Below are positions 35,041 through 45,274 of a DNA stretch of 64,000 nt, one piece after another; position 1 is the first letter of the stretch; every line of letters starts with the position of its first letter. The notes under the pieces were generated by a model. That model was not told where the DNA came from. It saw only the letters and a program-made list of their open reading frames with translations, and searched no databases. The translations under genes were made by a program, and so were the position numbers. The stretch comes from Schlegelella_A sp036496385 (lineage in GTDB: Bacteria; Pseudomonadota; Gammaproteobacteria; Burkholderiales; Burkholderiaceae_C). The stretch lies in NCBI GenBank assembly GCA_036496385.1, contig DASXLD010000094.1, positions 79,840-143,839 of the forward strand, read 5' to 3'.

Positions 35041-36342
35041 CTATTGCGGCGGGTCGCGGTACTCGATGTACGAGCGCCCGCGCAGGTCGCGCAGCCATTC
35101 GTTGAACGCCGCCTCGAACTTCTGCTCGCGCAGGATGTTCCTCGCCTGCTCGCGCAGCTGGCGGCTATCGATCGTGATCTTGCGCCGATCGACGACCTGA
35201 ACCAGGTGCAGGCCGAACCGCGTCGTCACCGGATCGGAGATGCCTCCGACCGGCAGTGCCGCGATCGCCTCCTCGAATTCGGGCACGAACGACCCCGGTG
35301 TCTGCCAGCCGAGGTCGCCGCCCTGGGCCGCGCTGCCGTCCTCGGAGTTGTCGCGCGCGAGTTGCTCGAACGTCTTGGTGCCCGCGAGGATGTCACGCTT
35401 GAACTGCAGCAGACGGCGCGCCGCCGCCTCCGGCGTGAGCTCGGGCGATGGCCGCAGCAGGATGTGGCGGGCGCGCGACTGGTCGATCGTGAACGCCGTC
35501 GTCCCCTTGCGATCGACGAGCTTCAGGATGTGGAAGCCAGCGCCGCTGCGCAACAGCTCGGGCAGGATCTCGCCGGGCTTCAGACGCTGCGCCGCCTGAA
35601 TGAAGAGATCGGGAAGGCGATCGATCGGCCTCATGCCGAGATCGCCGCCTTGGGCCCGGTTGCTGTCCTCCGACACCTCGCGGGCGACGGCGCCGAAGTC
35701 CTCACCACCCTGGACACGCTTCAACGTTGCTTCGGCCCGTGCGCGCCGCTCGGCGACGATGCCCTCCGCCGCACCGTCGGGCACGCCGACGAGGATCTGC
35801 GCGAGCTGGATCTCGCTGCCGGCGTTGGCAGCGATGCGGCGCTTTTCGATCAGATCGTCGATCTCGGCGTCGCTGATCTTGATCCGGCTCACGACCTCGC
35901 GCTCGCGCACCCGCTCGACCATGATCTGGTCGCGCAGGTTGTCGCGAAACTTCGCGTAGCTGATCCCTTCCTGGCGCAGTCGCTCGCGCAGCTGCGCGGT
36001 CGTCATCTGGTTCTGCTGGGCGACGTTGGCGACCGCCCGGTCGAGCTCCGGGTCTTCGACGCGCGCCCCGCTCTCGCGCGCATTCGTGACCAGCACGCGC
36101 TCGTCGATGAGCGAGTCGAGCACCTGCTTGCGCAGCGCCGGCGCCGGTGGCAGCGGCGCGTGGTTGCGCGTCGCTTCCTCGCGGACGCGAGCCAGCCGCT
36201 GCTGCAGCTCGCTCGCGGTGACGAGCTCCTGGTTGACGACGGCGACGATGTAGTCGCCTCGCTGCGCCGCGGCGGTGATCGCGGCCAGGCCGACCGCCGC
36301 CGCGACGACCGCGCGGCGACAAAGGAAATGCAGATCAGTCAT
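35041..36342 (-). CDS. surA: Periplasmic chaperone/peptidyl-prolyl isomerase SurA
   Basis: The 433-residue protein has a signal peptide (residues 1-26, RAVVAAAVGLAAITAAAQ). An N-terminal chaperone domain follows (IVAVVNQELVTASELQQRL). Two parvulin domains come next, marked by QLAQILVG...SEDSNRAQGGDLGM and SRARHILLRP...SEDGSAAQGGDLGW, then a C-terminal helix. SurA escorts outer-membrane porins and LptD to the BAM complex. The ATG at 36342 overlaps the end of lptD by 8 bp, so lptD and surA are translationally coupled. Confidence 0.94.
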   Translation of the reverse strand: MTDLHFLCRRAVVAAAVGLAAITAAAQRGDYIVAVVNQELVTASELQQRLARVREEATRNHAPLPPAPALRKQVLDSLIDERVLVTNARESGARVEDPELDRAVANVAQQNQMTTAQLRERLRQEGISYAKFRDNLRDQIMVERVREREVVSRIKISDAEIDDLIEKRRIAANAGSEIQLAQILVGVPDGAAEGIVAERRARAEATLKRVQGGEDFGAVAREVSEDSNRAQGGDLGMRPIDRLPDLFIQAAQRLKPGEILPELLRSGAGFHILKLVDRKGTTAFTIDQSRARHILLRPSPELTPEAAARRLLQFKRDILAGTKTFEQLARDNSEDGSAAQGGDLGWQTPGSFVPEFEEAIAALPVGGISDPVTTRFGLHLVQVVDRRKITIDSRQLREQARNILREQKFEAAFNEWLRDLRGRSYIEYRDPPQ

Positions 36343-38761
36343 ACGGGGTAAACGGTGTGGTCGTCGTGCGCTCCTCGCGCAGCATCTGGTAGCCGGGGAC
36401 ATTGTCCTTCAGGACCCGCAACGGACTGGTTCCGATCTTCGAAAGGCCGACGAGTTCCAGCTGCAGCAGCAGCCGCGTCGTCGCCTCGCTGCGGCCGGTC
36501 GAAAGCCGCTCGACGACGATCCGGCCGATCCAGCAGCCAGCGTCGTACTCGAGGCCCATGATCGAGTCCGTGAGGCGGCTGTCGCGCGTGCTGTAGTTGA
36601 TGTGGCCGACGCCGTACAGCGTACCGCCGCAGCCGCTGCGCGCCGGCGACCCGCTGCGTTCGCCGCGCGCCGGGCCGTAGAGCGGCCACTGGAAACCGAG
36701 CTCGACCTGCTCGGAGAGATCCCGCGTCAGCCGGTACGCGACGTTGACCGTGCGGTACGGACCCGGCGTATAGCGGACCGAGACGAGCGAGCGCTCGATG
36801 CGATGGTTGTCGGGGTTGAACTGCGCCGAGGTGTCGAAAACCCAGTGCGGCACGAGGCTCGTCGAGCCGAACACAAGCAGGTCCGAAAAGCGCTGCGTCT
36901 GCGGCACACCCTCCGGCGTGACGCGCTCGTCGCGGAAGCGATAGCGCTGCGCGATGCCGACCCGCAGCGCTTCCACGCCGCTGTCGGGGTCGAGAATACG
37001 CGAGACGACGCCCGCGGTCAGCTGGTTGGAATCGGAGACTCGGTCGACACCCGAGAACTCGTTCTCGGTGAAGATCGAATCGAAGTTGAAGTCCTTGGCC
37101 GCAGCATCGAAGTTCGGCACGTCGTCCTGGCGGTGGTACGGCGTGTTGACGTAAAAGAGCCGCGGCTCGAGCGTCTGGCGGACGGCACGGCCGAAGAAGC
37201 TGGCGTCGCGCTCGAGCGTCCACGCGCTGTCGACACTGAGCGTCGGAATGACGCGCGTGGCGCTGCGGCCGCCGTCGGCGAGCGGCAGGTCGACCGAATA
37301 GCTCGCGGCGTTGAACGATAGCTTCGGCGTGACGTACCAGCCGGGCGACGCGAACGGCCGCGCGATGCTGCCGAGAACATGCACGCGCACACCTGTCTGG
37401 CGGTCGCCGACGAAACGATCGTCGGGGTTGGCGAAGCGATTGAGCTCGGTTTCCAGTGAAACGTCGAAGCCGCCCCGCCACGGCCGGTCGTAGCGCGCGC
37501 CGATCTGCGGCGCACGCTCGTAGGGCGAGTCGATCCGCGTCGTCGGGTCGACCGTCTGCAGCACCTGCCATCGCAACGCGCGAGCGTAGGTCGTCCAGTC
37601 GCCGAACGGCCGCGTCACGAGCAGATCGGTCTGCAGCAGCCGCGGCGTCAGCGTCTTCAGCTCGCCGGGAAAGTCCTTCCAGTAGTCGTCGTCGGAGACG
37701 CGCAGCAGGTGAAGCTGCGCGAACGCGCCATAGGGCAGCGCGCCTTCGTGGTCGCCTCGCAGGGCGTAGCGGGAGCGCTCGGCGAGCCGGTCGCGCGGCA
37801 GGGTCTTGAAATCGACCGAGCCGAAGTACGAGGGCTCGAGGTAGCGGAACTCGGTGTCGAGCGAGGGCCCGCGGCGCAGGCTCTCCTGCATCGTGAAGGT
37901 GGCGTCGCGGTTCGGGGCGATGTTCCAGTAGTAGGGGATCGCCGCCTGGAAGCCGCTGCTGCTGTCGATGCCGAAGCTCGGCGGCAGGAAGCCGGACTTG
38001 CGCTCCTCGCTGAGCGGGAAGCTGAGCGTCGGCGACGCCAGGATGGGCACGCCGTAGAAACGAAGCACGGCGTCCTTGGCGACGCCCTCGTTGGCCTCGC
38101 TGTCGATGTGCAGCTCGCGCGCCTTCAGGATCCAGACCGGCTCGCCGGTGTCGTCGTACACGCTGCAGCTCGAGTACGTCGCATCGGTGGCGACCGCGCG
38201 GTTCTCGTCGATGAATTCGATCAGGCTGGCCTTGCCGCCTGCGCCGGTGCGGGCGAAACGGTAGGTCGGCATCTGGAAGAACCCCTCGAAGCGCTCGACC
38301 CTGAGCTGCAGTTCCGGGCCGCTGAAGACGTTGCCCTCGCGACTGATGACGACATTGCCTGTGGCGCGCGCCAAGTCCTCGCCTTGCTCGTAGGTGAGCT
38401 TGTCGGCGCGGATCACCACGTCGCCGCGCCGGAACTCGACGTCGCCCTCGGCGCTCGCGTCGAGGTCGGGTCGTCCACGCACGTCACGCGCGCGCAGGAT
38501 GATCGGCAGCTGCCGGGCGGCGTCGCCGCGCGGCGGCTGCCTCAGCGTCTCGCCGATCCGCAACGAGATCGGCGGCGCCGAGGCAGCCTCCGCAGGCGGC
38601 GCCGATGCCGCGGGCGCCGACGCCGTGCCGGCAGGCGACGACTGCTGCGCCGTCGCTGCGAGCGCGTACGCCGCGAGCGGGAGCGCCAGCCAGGCCGCGC
38701 AGCTGCGCGGTCGTTGGCGGGCGATGGCGAGTCTTGAATGTCGGCGAGCGGCTGGACCCAT
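36335..38761 (-). CDS. lptD: LPS-assembly protein LptD
   Basis: The 808-residue outer-membrane protein has a signal peptide (residues 1-38, AAWLALPLAAYALAATAQQ) and a Pro/Ala spacer. The periplasmic OstA domain is LRARDVRGRPDLDASAEGDV and KLTYEQGEDLARATGNVVIS. The LptD barrel follows, marked by GFLPPSFGIDSSSGFQAAIP and ending PFTPYD. LptD with LptE inserts LPS in the outer leaflet. I choose the ATG at 38761 because it gives a proper signal peptide; the frame is open to 39061 but that leader is Arg/Ser-rich. Cysteines in TYSSC, SGCGG and AGCWIG are candidates for its disulfides. It leads lptD-surA-rsmA. Confidence 0.94.
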   Translation of the reverse strand: MGPAARRHSRLAIARQRPRSCAAWLALPLAAYALAATAQQSSPAGTASAPAASAPPAEAASAPPISLRIGETLRQPPRGDAARQLPIILRARDVRGRPDLDASAEGDVEFRRGDVVIRADKLTYEQGEDLARATGNVVISREGNVFSGPELQLRVERFEGFFQMPTYRFARTGAGGKASLIEFIDENRAVATDATYSSCSVYDDTGEPVWILKARELHIDSEANEGVAKDAVLRFYGVPILASPTLSFPLSEERKSGFLPPSFGIDSSSGFQAAIPYYWNIAPNRDATFTMQESLRRGPSLDTEFRYLEPSYFGSVDFKTLPRDRLAERSRYALRGDHEGALPYGAFAQLHLLRVSDDDYWKDFPGELKTLTPRLLQTDLLVTRPFGDWTTYARALRWQVLQTVDPTTRIDSPYERAPQIGARYDRPWRGGFDVSLETELNRFANPDDRFVGDRQTGVRVHVLGSIARPFASPGWYVTPKLSFNAASYSVDLPLADGGRSATRVIPTLSVDSAWTLERDASFFGRAVRQTLEPRLFYVNTPYHRQDDVPNFDAAAKDFNFDSIFTENEFSGVDRVSDSNQLTAGVVSRILDPDSGVEALRVGIAQRYRFRDERVTPEGVPQTQRFSDLLVFGSTSLVPHWVFDTSAQFNPDNHRIERSLVSVRYTPGPYRTVNVAYRLTRDLSEQVELGFQWPLYGPARGERSGSPARSGCGGTLYGVGHINYSTRDSRLTDSIMGLEYDAGCWIGRIVVERLSTGRSEATTRLLLQLELVGLSKIGTSPLRVLKDNVPGYQMLREERTTTTPFTPYD

Positions 38762-38984
38762 TCGTCCACTGAACCTGGAATCGCACCCGCGCCGGGCGAC
38801 CCGGAGTGCAGGGGAAGGCGCGGTGCCGGCTCGCGCATGAGAGGCGCACCCGACAATCACAGCGCCGCGAGTGCGATGCCCAAGCGGCGCCGATTTGTAG
38901 AATCGATTATCCACGAGGCGTTCTCCGCTTCGCCTCCAGCGCGCCTCCCGCCACGCCCTTGACCCGACTTCTTCACCCGCCGCC
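38762..38984. promoter_or_regulatory. Divergent promoter region of lptD and amgK
   Basis: The 223-bp gap separates two divergent genes. A TAGAAT -10-like hexamer lies at 38898-38903 for the plus strand, but no good -35 lies 17 bp upstream. On the minus strand GATAAT and TACAAA occur in the same AT-rich patch. No hairpin of note is seen. Confidence 0.35.
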
Positions 38985-40025
38985 GTGATCGACTGGAGCG
39001 ACCCGGCACGCGCCGATGCATTCCGCGCCTGGCTGGCCGAGGTTGGCCAGCGCCACGCCATCGTCGCCTCGACCCTGCGGCCGGCCTCGAGCGACGCGAG
39101 CTTTCGCCGCTACTTTCGCGCCGACCGCGGCGACGGCGGCAGCGTCATCGTCATGGACGCGCCGCCGCCGCGCGAGGACGTGCGCCCCTTCGTTCACGTC
39201 GCCGGCCTGATCGCAGCGGCCGGCCTGCATGCGCCCGGCGTCCTCGCCGCCGACGTCGAGCGGGGCTTTCTTCTTCTCGACGATCTCGGCAGCGATCTCT
39301 ATCTCGGCGCGCTGCAGCAGGCCCAGGCGGCAGGCGACCTCGCGCGCGCCGATCGCCTGATGCGCGAGGCGATCGCCGCCCTCGTCGTCTGGCAACGCAA
39401 GGTGCCCGCCGCCGCGCTGCCGCCATACGACGACGCGCTGCTTCGGCGCGAGCTCGAGCTTTTTCCCGAGTGGTGCGTCGCCCGCGAGTGCGGCACCACG
39501 TGGGGCGCGGCCGAGCTCGGCGTCTGGCGCACGACCTCGGACCTCCTCGTCGCCGCGGCGCTGGCACAGCCCGCCGTCGCCGTCCACCGCGACTGGATGC
39601 CGCGCAACCTCATGGTTGCCGATCCAAACCCCGGCATCCTCGACTTCCAGGATGCCGTCGCCGGCCCGATCGCCTACGACGTCGCCTCGTTGCTGCGCGA
39701 CGCGTTCATCTCGTGGGACGAGGAGCAGGAGCTCGACTGGGCGATCCGCTACTGGGAAGCGGCGCGCAAGGCCGCGCTGCCGGTGCCAGCCGACTTCGGC
39801 GACTTCTGGCGCAACGTCGAATGGATCGGGCTGCAACGCCACCTCAAGGTGCTCGGCATCTTCTCGCGCCTCAAGCATCGCGACGGCAAGCCCGCGTACA
39901 GCGCCGACCTGCCGCGCTTCTTCGCGTACGCCCACAAGGTCGCGGCGCGCTACGAGGCATTGCGGCCGATCGCCCGCCTGCTCGAGCCGGTGATGGGCGC
40001 GACGACGATCGACGCGTTCCACTGA
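38985..40025 (+). CDS. amgK: Aminoglycoside-phosphotransferase-fold sugar kinase (AmgK-like)
   Basis: The 346-residue kinase has an APH/choline-kinase fold: SSDASFRRYFRADR in the ATP-grasp N-lobe, the catalytic loop AVHRDWMPRNLMV, and the metal-binding ILDFQDAVAGP. AmgK phosphorylates N-acetylmuramic acid at C1 in the peptidoglycan recycling shortcut, then MurU makes UDP-MurNAc. The divergent lptD position is the conserved amgK context. GTG is the start (38985). MurU, normally the next gene, is missing: a flavoprotein gene follows instead. Confidence 0.85.
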   Translation: MIDWSDPARADAFRAWLAEVGQRHAIVASTLRPASSDASFRRYFRADRGDGGSVIVMDAPPPREDVRPFVHVAGLIAAAGLHAPGVLAADVERGFLLLDDLGSDLYLGALQQAQAAGDLARADRLMREAIAALVVWQRKVPAAALPPYDDALLRRELELFPEWCVARECGTTWGAAELGVWRTTSDLLVAAALAQPAVAVHRDWMPRNLMVADPNPGILDFQDAVAGPIAYDVASLLRDAFISWDEEQELDWAIRYWEAARKAALPVPADFGDFWRNVEWIGLQRHLKVLGIFSRLKHRDGKPAYSADLPRFFAYAHKVAARYEALRPIARLLEPVMGATTIDAFH

Positions 40026-40080
40026 AGACCGAGCTCCCGGCCACGGCGGTCGCGACAATCGACCACGACGTCCAGTCGCC

Positions 40081-41790
40081 ATGATCCGCCTGACCGAACT
40101 GCGCTTGCCGCTCGAGCACTCCGACAGCGCGCTGCGCGATGCGATCGTCGCCAGGCTCGCCATCGCCGACGACGCGCTGCGCGCGGTCACGGTCTTCCGG
40201 CGCGGCCACGATGCGCGCAAGAGAGCCCGCATCGTCGCCGTCTACACCGTCGACTGCGAAGTCGCCGATGAGCGAGCGGTGCTCGCCCGCCTTCGCGGCG
40301 ACCCGCATGTGCGCGAAGCACCGGACACCCGCTATCGCCCCGTCGCGCAGGCGCCTGCCGATTTCGCAGCGAGCGGCCGACCGCGGCCGATCGTCGTCGG
40401 CTTCGGGCCGTGTGGCATCTTCGCCGCGCTCGTCCTCGCCCAGGCCGGCTTTCGGCCGATCGTCCTCGAGCGCGGCCGCGCGGTGCGCGAACGCACGCGC
40501 GACACCTGGGGCCTGTGGCGACGCGGCGTCCTCGATCCCGAGTCGAACGTGCAGTTCGGCGAAGGCGGCGCCGGAACGTTCTCCGACGGCAAGCTCTGGA
40601 GCCAGATCAGCGATCCGCGTCATCTCAGCCGCAAGGTCCTCGACGAGTTCGTCCGCGCCGGCGCGCCCGAGGAGATCCTCTGGATCGCCAAGCCGCACAT
40701 CGGCACGTTCCGCCTCGTCGGCGTCGTCGAGCGGATGCGCCATGAGATCGAGCGGCTCGGCGGCGAGGTCCGGTTCGGCGCCCGCCTCGTCGACCTGCGG
40801 ATCGAGGACGGCGCGCTGCGCGGCGTCGTCGTCGAGCGGGCGGCCGCCGGCGCGGTCGGCAACGAAACCGCTGCCCGGCCGCTGCGCGAAGAGATCGCTG
40901 CCGAGCACGTCGTCGTCGCGTTTGGCCACAGCGCGCGCGACACCTTCGCGATGTTGCTCGCGTGCGGTGTCCACGTCGAAGCGAAGCCGTTCTCGATCGG
41001 CTTTCGCATCGAGCATCCGCAGTCGCTGATCGATCGTGCCCGCTATGGCGCCGCGGCAGGTCATCCTTTGCTCGGTGCCGCCGACTACCGCCTGGTCCAT
41101 CACGCGAAGAACGGCCGCTCGGTCTACAGCTTCTGCATGTGCCCGGGCGGTACCGTCGTTGCGGCGACCTCGGAGCCCGGTTGCGTCGTCACCAACGGCA
41201 TGAGCCAGTACTCGCGCAACGAGCGCAACGCCAACGCCGGCATCGTCGTCGCGGTCGCGCCGTCGGACTACCACGTGCCTGGCGCCGCGCCAGCCGGCGA
41301 ACGCGATCCGCTCGCCGGCATCGCCTGGCAGCGGTTCTGGGAATCGCGCGCGTTCGAGCTCGGCGGTGGCGGCTACCGCGCGCCGGGGCAGCGCGTCGGC
41401 GACTTCCTGAGTGGCCAAGCGTCGAGTGCGTTCGGCAACGTGCTGCCGTCGTACCAGCCGGGTGTCGAGTGCGTCGACCTCGGCGCTGCAGATCGCGCTG
41501 CGCTGCCCGGCTATGCGATCGAGGCGATCCGCGAAGCGCTGCCCGCATTCGAGCGCCAGATCCCGGGCTTCGCGCTGCCCGACGCAGTGCTGACCGGCGT
41601 CGAGACACGAACGTCGGCGCCGCTGCGGCTGACGCGCGGCCGCGATCGCCAGGGCGTGAACGTGCACGGGCTCTATCCCGCGGGCGAGGGCGCGGGCTAC
41701 GCCGGCGGGATCATGTCGGCAGCGGTCGACGGCATCGAGTCGGCCGAAGCGGTGGGCCGCGCGTTGATTGCAGCCGCAACGCCGGCCTGA
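40081..41790 (+). CDS. FAD-dependent dehydrogenase-like protein (COG2509)
   Basis: The 569-residue protein has a short N-terminal domain (1-100) and a Rossmann-type FAD site RPIVVGFGPCGIFAALVLA. The COG2509 signature SNVQFGEGGAGTFSDGKLW follows, and the C-terminal FAD motif is GLYPAGEGAGYAGGIMSAAV. The group is widespread, cytoplasmic and biochemically undefined. Cysteines in SFCMCPGGTVVA could be redox-active. It starts 55 bp after amgK on the same strand and may share its transcript. Confidence 0.82.
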   Translation: MIRLTELRLPLEHSDSALRDAIVARLAIADDALRAVTVFRRGHDARKRARIVAVYTVDCEVADERAVLARLRGDPHVREAPDTRYRPVAQAPADFAASGRPRPIVVGFGPCGIFAALVLAQAGFRPIVLERGRAVRERTRDTWGLWRRGVLDPESNVQFGEGGAGTFSDGKLWSQISDPRHLSRKVLDEFVRAGAPEEILWIAKPHIGTFRLVGVVERMRHEIERLGGEVRFGARLVDLRIEDGALRGVVVERAAAGAVGNETAARPLREEIAAEHVVVAFGHSARDTFAMLLACGVHVEAKPFSIGFRIEHPQSLIDRARYGAAAGHPLLGAADYRLVHHAKNGRSVYSFCMCPGGTVVAATSEPGCVVTNGMSQYSRNERNANAGIVVAVAPSDYHVPGAAPAGERDPLAGIAWQRFWESRAFELGGGGYRAPGQRVGDFLSGQASSAFGNVLPSYQPGVECVDLGAADRAALPGYAIEAIREALPAFERQIPGFALPDAVLTGVETRTSAPLRLTRGRDRQGVNVHGLYPAGEGAGYAGGIMSAAVDGIESAEAVGRALIAAATPA

Positions 41791-41818
41791 GCCTCGCCGG
41801 CCGCACCAGCCCAAGAAG

Positions 41819-41840
41819 AAGGGGCGCCACAGCGTCCCTT
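41819..41840 (-). terminator. Terminator for the PEP-CTERM gene
   Basis: On the minus strand AAGGGACGC, a TGTG loop and GCGCCCCTT form a 9-bp stem with one G-U pair, followed by CTTCTTGGG. The T-rich tail fits a rho-independent stop 20 bp past the PEP-CTERM stop. On the plus strand the hairpin also lies 28 bp past the flavoprotein stop, without a T-run. Confidence 0.6.
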
Positions 41841-41862
41841 CGATGCCCACGCGGAACCCGCT

Positions 41863-42711
41863 TCAGCCTTTGCGCCGACGCCGCGCCACCGCGCTCAGCA
41901 GGCCGAGACCGGCCAGCATCAGCGCGTAGGTCTCCGGCTCGGGGATGACCGGGACCGGCACGCCCGCTTCGTTGATGTTGAACCAGATCATCTCGTGGTC
42001 GACGACGCGCGAGATGCCGTCCGTGATCGAGCCTTGCAGCACGAAGCCGTTGTTCAGGCCGTCACCGAAGCCCACCGCCGCCGGCGTGCCGCCGAAGCCG
42101 CCGCTGCCGTCGCTGGCGTCACCCGTTTCCCACTGCATGTCGGTCCAGAAGAAGCCGATCTGGCCTTCGCCCGCCGGGACGACGTAGTCGGGGCCGCGAA
42201 CGACGAGCTGGAAGGTGTCGAGCTTGTCGTCGTGCTGGCCGAAATAGCCGACATGGTCCCAGGTGATGATGGTTTCATTCGGGATCGAGGTGTCGTAGTA
42301 GACCAGTCCGCTGAGCGCTCCGCGAGTGTCGACGTCGGCGAAGAACGGGGCGATCACCGGCTGCGTGGCGCCCTGCGGTCCATTGGGGGTGAAGTCCGCA
42401 AGGCCGGCGCCGAAAGTGATGTTGCCGTTGTTGTTGAGGAAGAACTGCGTGTAGTCCTGGCCGAAGAAGTTGGTCAGGGTGTAGCCGAAGGAAATCGGTC
42501 CGCGAAAGCCGTCGTCGTTGCGGCCGGAGGGATCGCCGACGCCGTTCGCGTTGCCGCCGTCGGTCGTCAGCATCAGCGTGCCGAACGCGTTGGTGTAGAG
42601 CGAGGTGGCGGGAGTGAGCGCCGTGTCGGGGATGATGACGACCTGCGCCAGCGTGGCGCTGGTGGTGAAGGCAGCGGCCAAGGCGACGCCCAAGCGTTGG
42701 ATCGAGAGCAT
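41863..42711 (-). CDS. Exported PEP-CTERM protein with a nidogen-like domain
   Basis: The 282-residue protein has a signal peptide (RLGVALAAAFTTSATLAQ). The body resembles the NIDO domain (FFLNNNGNITFGAGLADFTP, then VIAPFFADVDTRGALSGLVY). The C-terminus is a classical sorting tag: VIPEPETYALMLAGLGLLSA plus ARRRRKG. Exosortase recognises PEP, cleaves and releases or attaches the protein at the surface, usually with exopolysaccharide production. A very strong AAAGGAGG at 42716-42723 precedes the ATG. No exosortase or EPS gene is in the window. The Asn/Gly/Asp-rich composition is typical of secreted adhesive proteins. Confidence 0.9.
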   Translation of the reverse strand: MLSIQRLGVALAAAFTTSATLAQVVIIPDTALTPATSLYTNAFGTLMLTTDGGNANGVGDPSGRNDDGFRGPISFGYTLTNFFGQDYTQFFLNNNGNITFGAGLADFTPNGPQGATQPVIAPFFADVDTRGALSGLVYYDTSIPNETIITWDHVGYFGQHDDKLDTFQLVVRGPDYVVPAGEGQIGFFWTDMQWETGDASDGSGGFGGTPAAVGFGDGLNNGFVLQGSITDGISRVVDHEMIWFNINEAGVPVPVIPEPETYALMLAGLGLLSAVARRRRKG

Positions 42712-42715
42712 ATGT

Positions 42716-42750
42716 CCTCCTTTGGGACAGCTGCGCGAACGCTCGCGCAG
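42716..42750 (-). promoter_or_regulatory. Strong RBS preceded by a 5'-UTR hairpin (PEP-CTERM gene)
   Basis: AAAGGAGG (42723-42716 on the minus strand) lies 4 nt from the ATG. Just upstream, CTGCGCGA and TCGCGCAG (42731-42738 and 42743-42750) form an 8-bp perfect stem with a 4-nt loop. A hairpin this close to such a strong RBS could stabilise the message or shield it. Confidence 0.5.
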
Positions 42751-42798
42751 TCGTGTTGTGATGGAGGCGATTCTGAGACGATGGCAACCGGTGTCGAT

Positions 42799-42814
42799 CC
42801 CCGCGTTCGCGGGG
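42799..42814. repeat. REP-like palindrome CCCCGCG-TT-CGCGGGG
   Basis: A 7-bp perfect inverted repeat with a TT centre, within GTCGATCCCCGCG...GGGGGCG. Sequences of the type ATCCCCGCGTTCGCGGGGAT recur in intergenic DNA of many proteobacteria as REP elements. Only one copy is seen in this window, between the PEP-CTERM and M20 genes. Confidence 0.5.
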
Positions 42815-42899
42815 GCGAAGCGGCAGCCGCGCGCCTCGCAAGCTCCGGGTGCCGTGGACCGCGCGTGTCGGCCGCTGTGTCGATCCGCCCCGCGGCGTC

Positions 42900-44395
<1,496 letters not shown>

Positions 44396-44399
<4 letters not shown>

Positions 44400-45274
44400 C
44401 GCGGGCTCCTGTTCGGCGAAAGCGGCAGTGTATCGAGCCAGTCGACGAGCAGCGATAGCACTTCCTCGCGCTCGGGTTCATTGAAGACCTCGTGGAACAG
44501 CGTCGGGTACTCGCGGACGGTGACGACGTCGCGCGGTGCGGCCGCGGCGAACGCGGCGCTGCCGGCGGGAACCACCAGGCGATCGGCGCCGCCGTAGAGA
44601 AGCAGCGTCGGCAGCCGCCAGCGCGGCGCCAGCGCCAGCACCTCCGGGCCGGCGTCGGCGATGAAGCGTGCCAGGCGCGGCGCGATCCGGTCGTGGACGA
44701 GTGGATCGGCGCGATACGCCGCGACCACCTTCGCGTCGCGCGAAAGTCCATTCGGATCGAGGCCGTTGCCGACCGCCAGGTTCGGTGTCGCCGCGCCAAG
44801 CGTCGCGAGTAGGCCCCGCTGGATCGCCGACAGCCCGACGTCGAGCGCCGGCGAGGACAGGACGAGGGCATCGACGTCGCGCTGCCAGGCCGGCCGCGGC
44901 GTTTCGAGGCCGCCGGCGACGAAGCGCGCAGCGACCAGTCCGCCCAGGCTGTGGCCGAGCAGGACGAGCGGCGGCGCCGATCCGCGGCGGACGTCGTCGA
45001 GCAGCACCGCGAGATCGGCGAGGAGGTCGTCCGCGGCCGCGAGGCGGCCGCGTTCGCCGGGGCTCGCGCCGTGGCCGCGCTGGTCGTAGCCGACGACGCT
45101 CCAGCCGCTCGCGTTCAGGCGCGCGGCGACGCGGGCGTAGCGACCGATGTGCTCGCCGAGGCCGTGGACGATGACAATCGTCCCCCTGGCGTCGCCGGAC
45201 GGCCAGTCGCGGCGCTGCAGCTCGAGCCGGTCGCGGGTCCGAATCGTCCGGCCCATCGCATCGCCCTCCGCCAT
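44396..45274 (-). CDS. Alpha/beta hydrolase (monoacylglycerol-lipase-like)
   Basis: The 292-residue hydrolase has the nucleophile elbow LLGHSLGGLVAARF (Ser), an oxyanion-hole HG motif (IVIVHGLGEHIGRYARV), and YDQRGHGASPGERG, typical of Hydrolase_4 lysophospholipase/monoacylglycerol lipases. The acid is in LLYGGADRLVVP and the His in LFHEVFNEP. I take the ATG at 45274; MGRTIRTRD at 45256, with GGAGG upstream, is an equal option. With the first choice the start codon overlaps the divergent crotonase start. Downstream, its stop overlaps the M20 gene. Confidence 0.87.

Noticed and set aside
36275..38737. Long plus-strand open frames opposite lptD
   Set aside because: lptD and surA on the minus strand explain the DNA fully; the antisense frames are Arg/Ala-rich.
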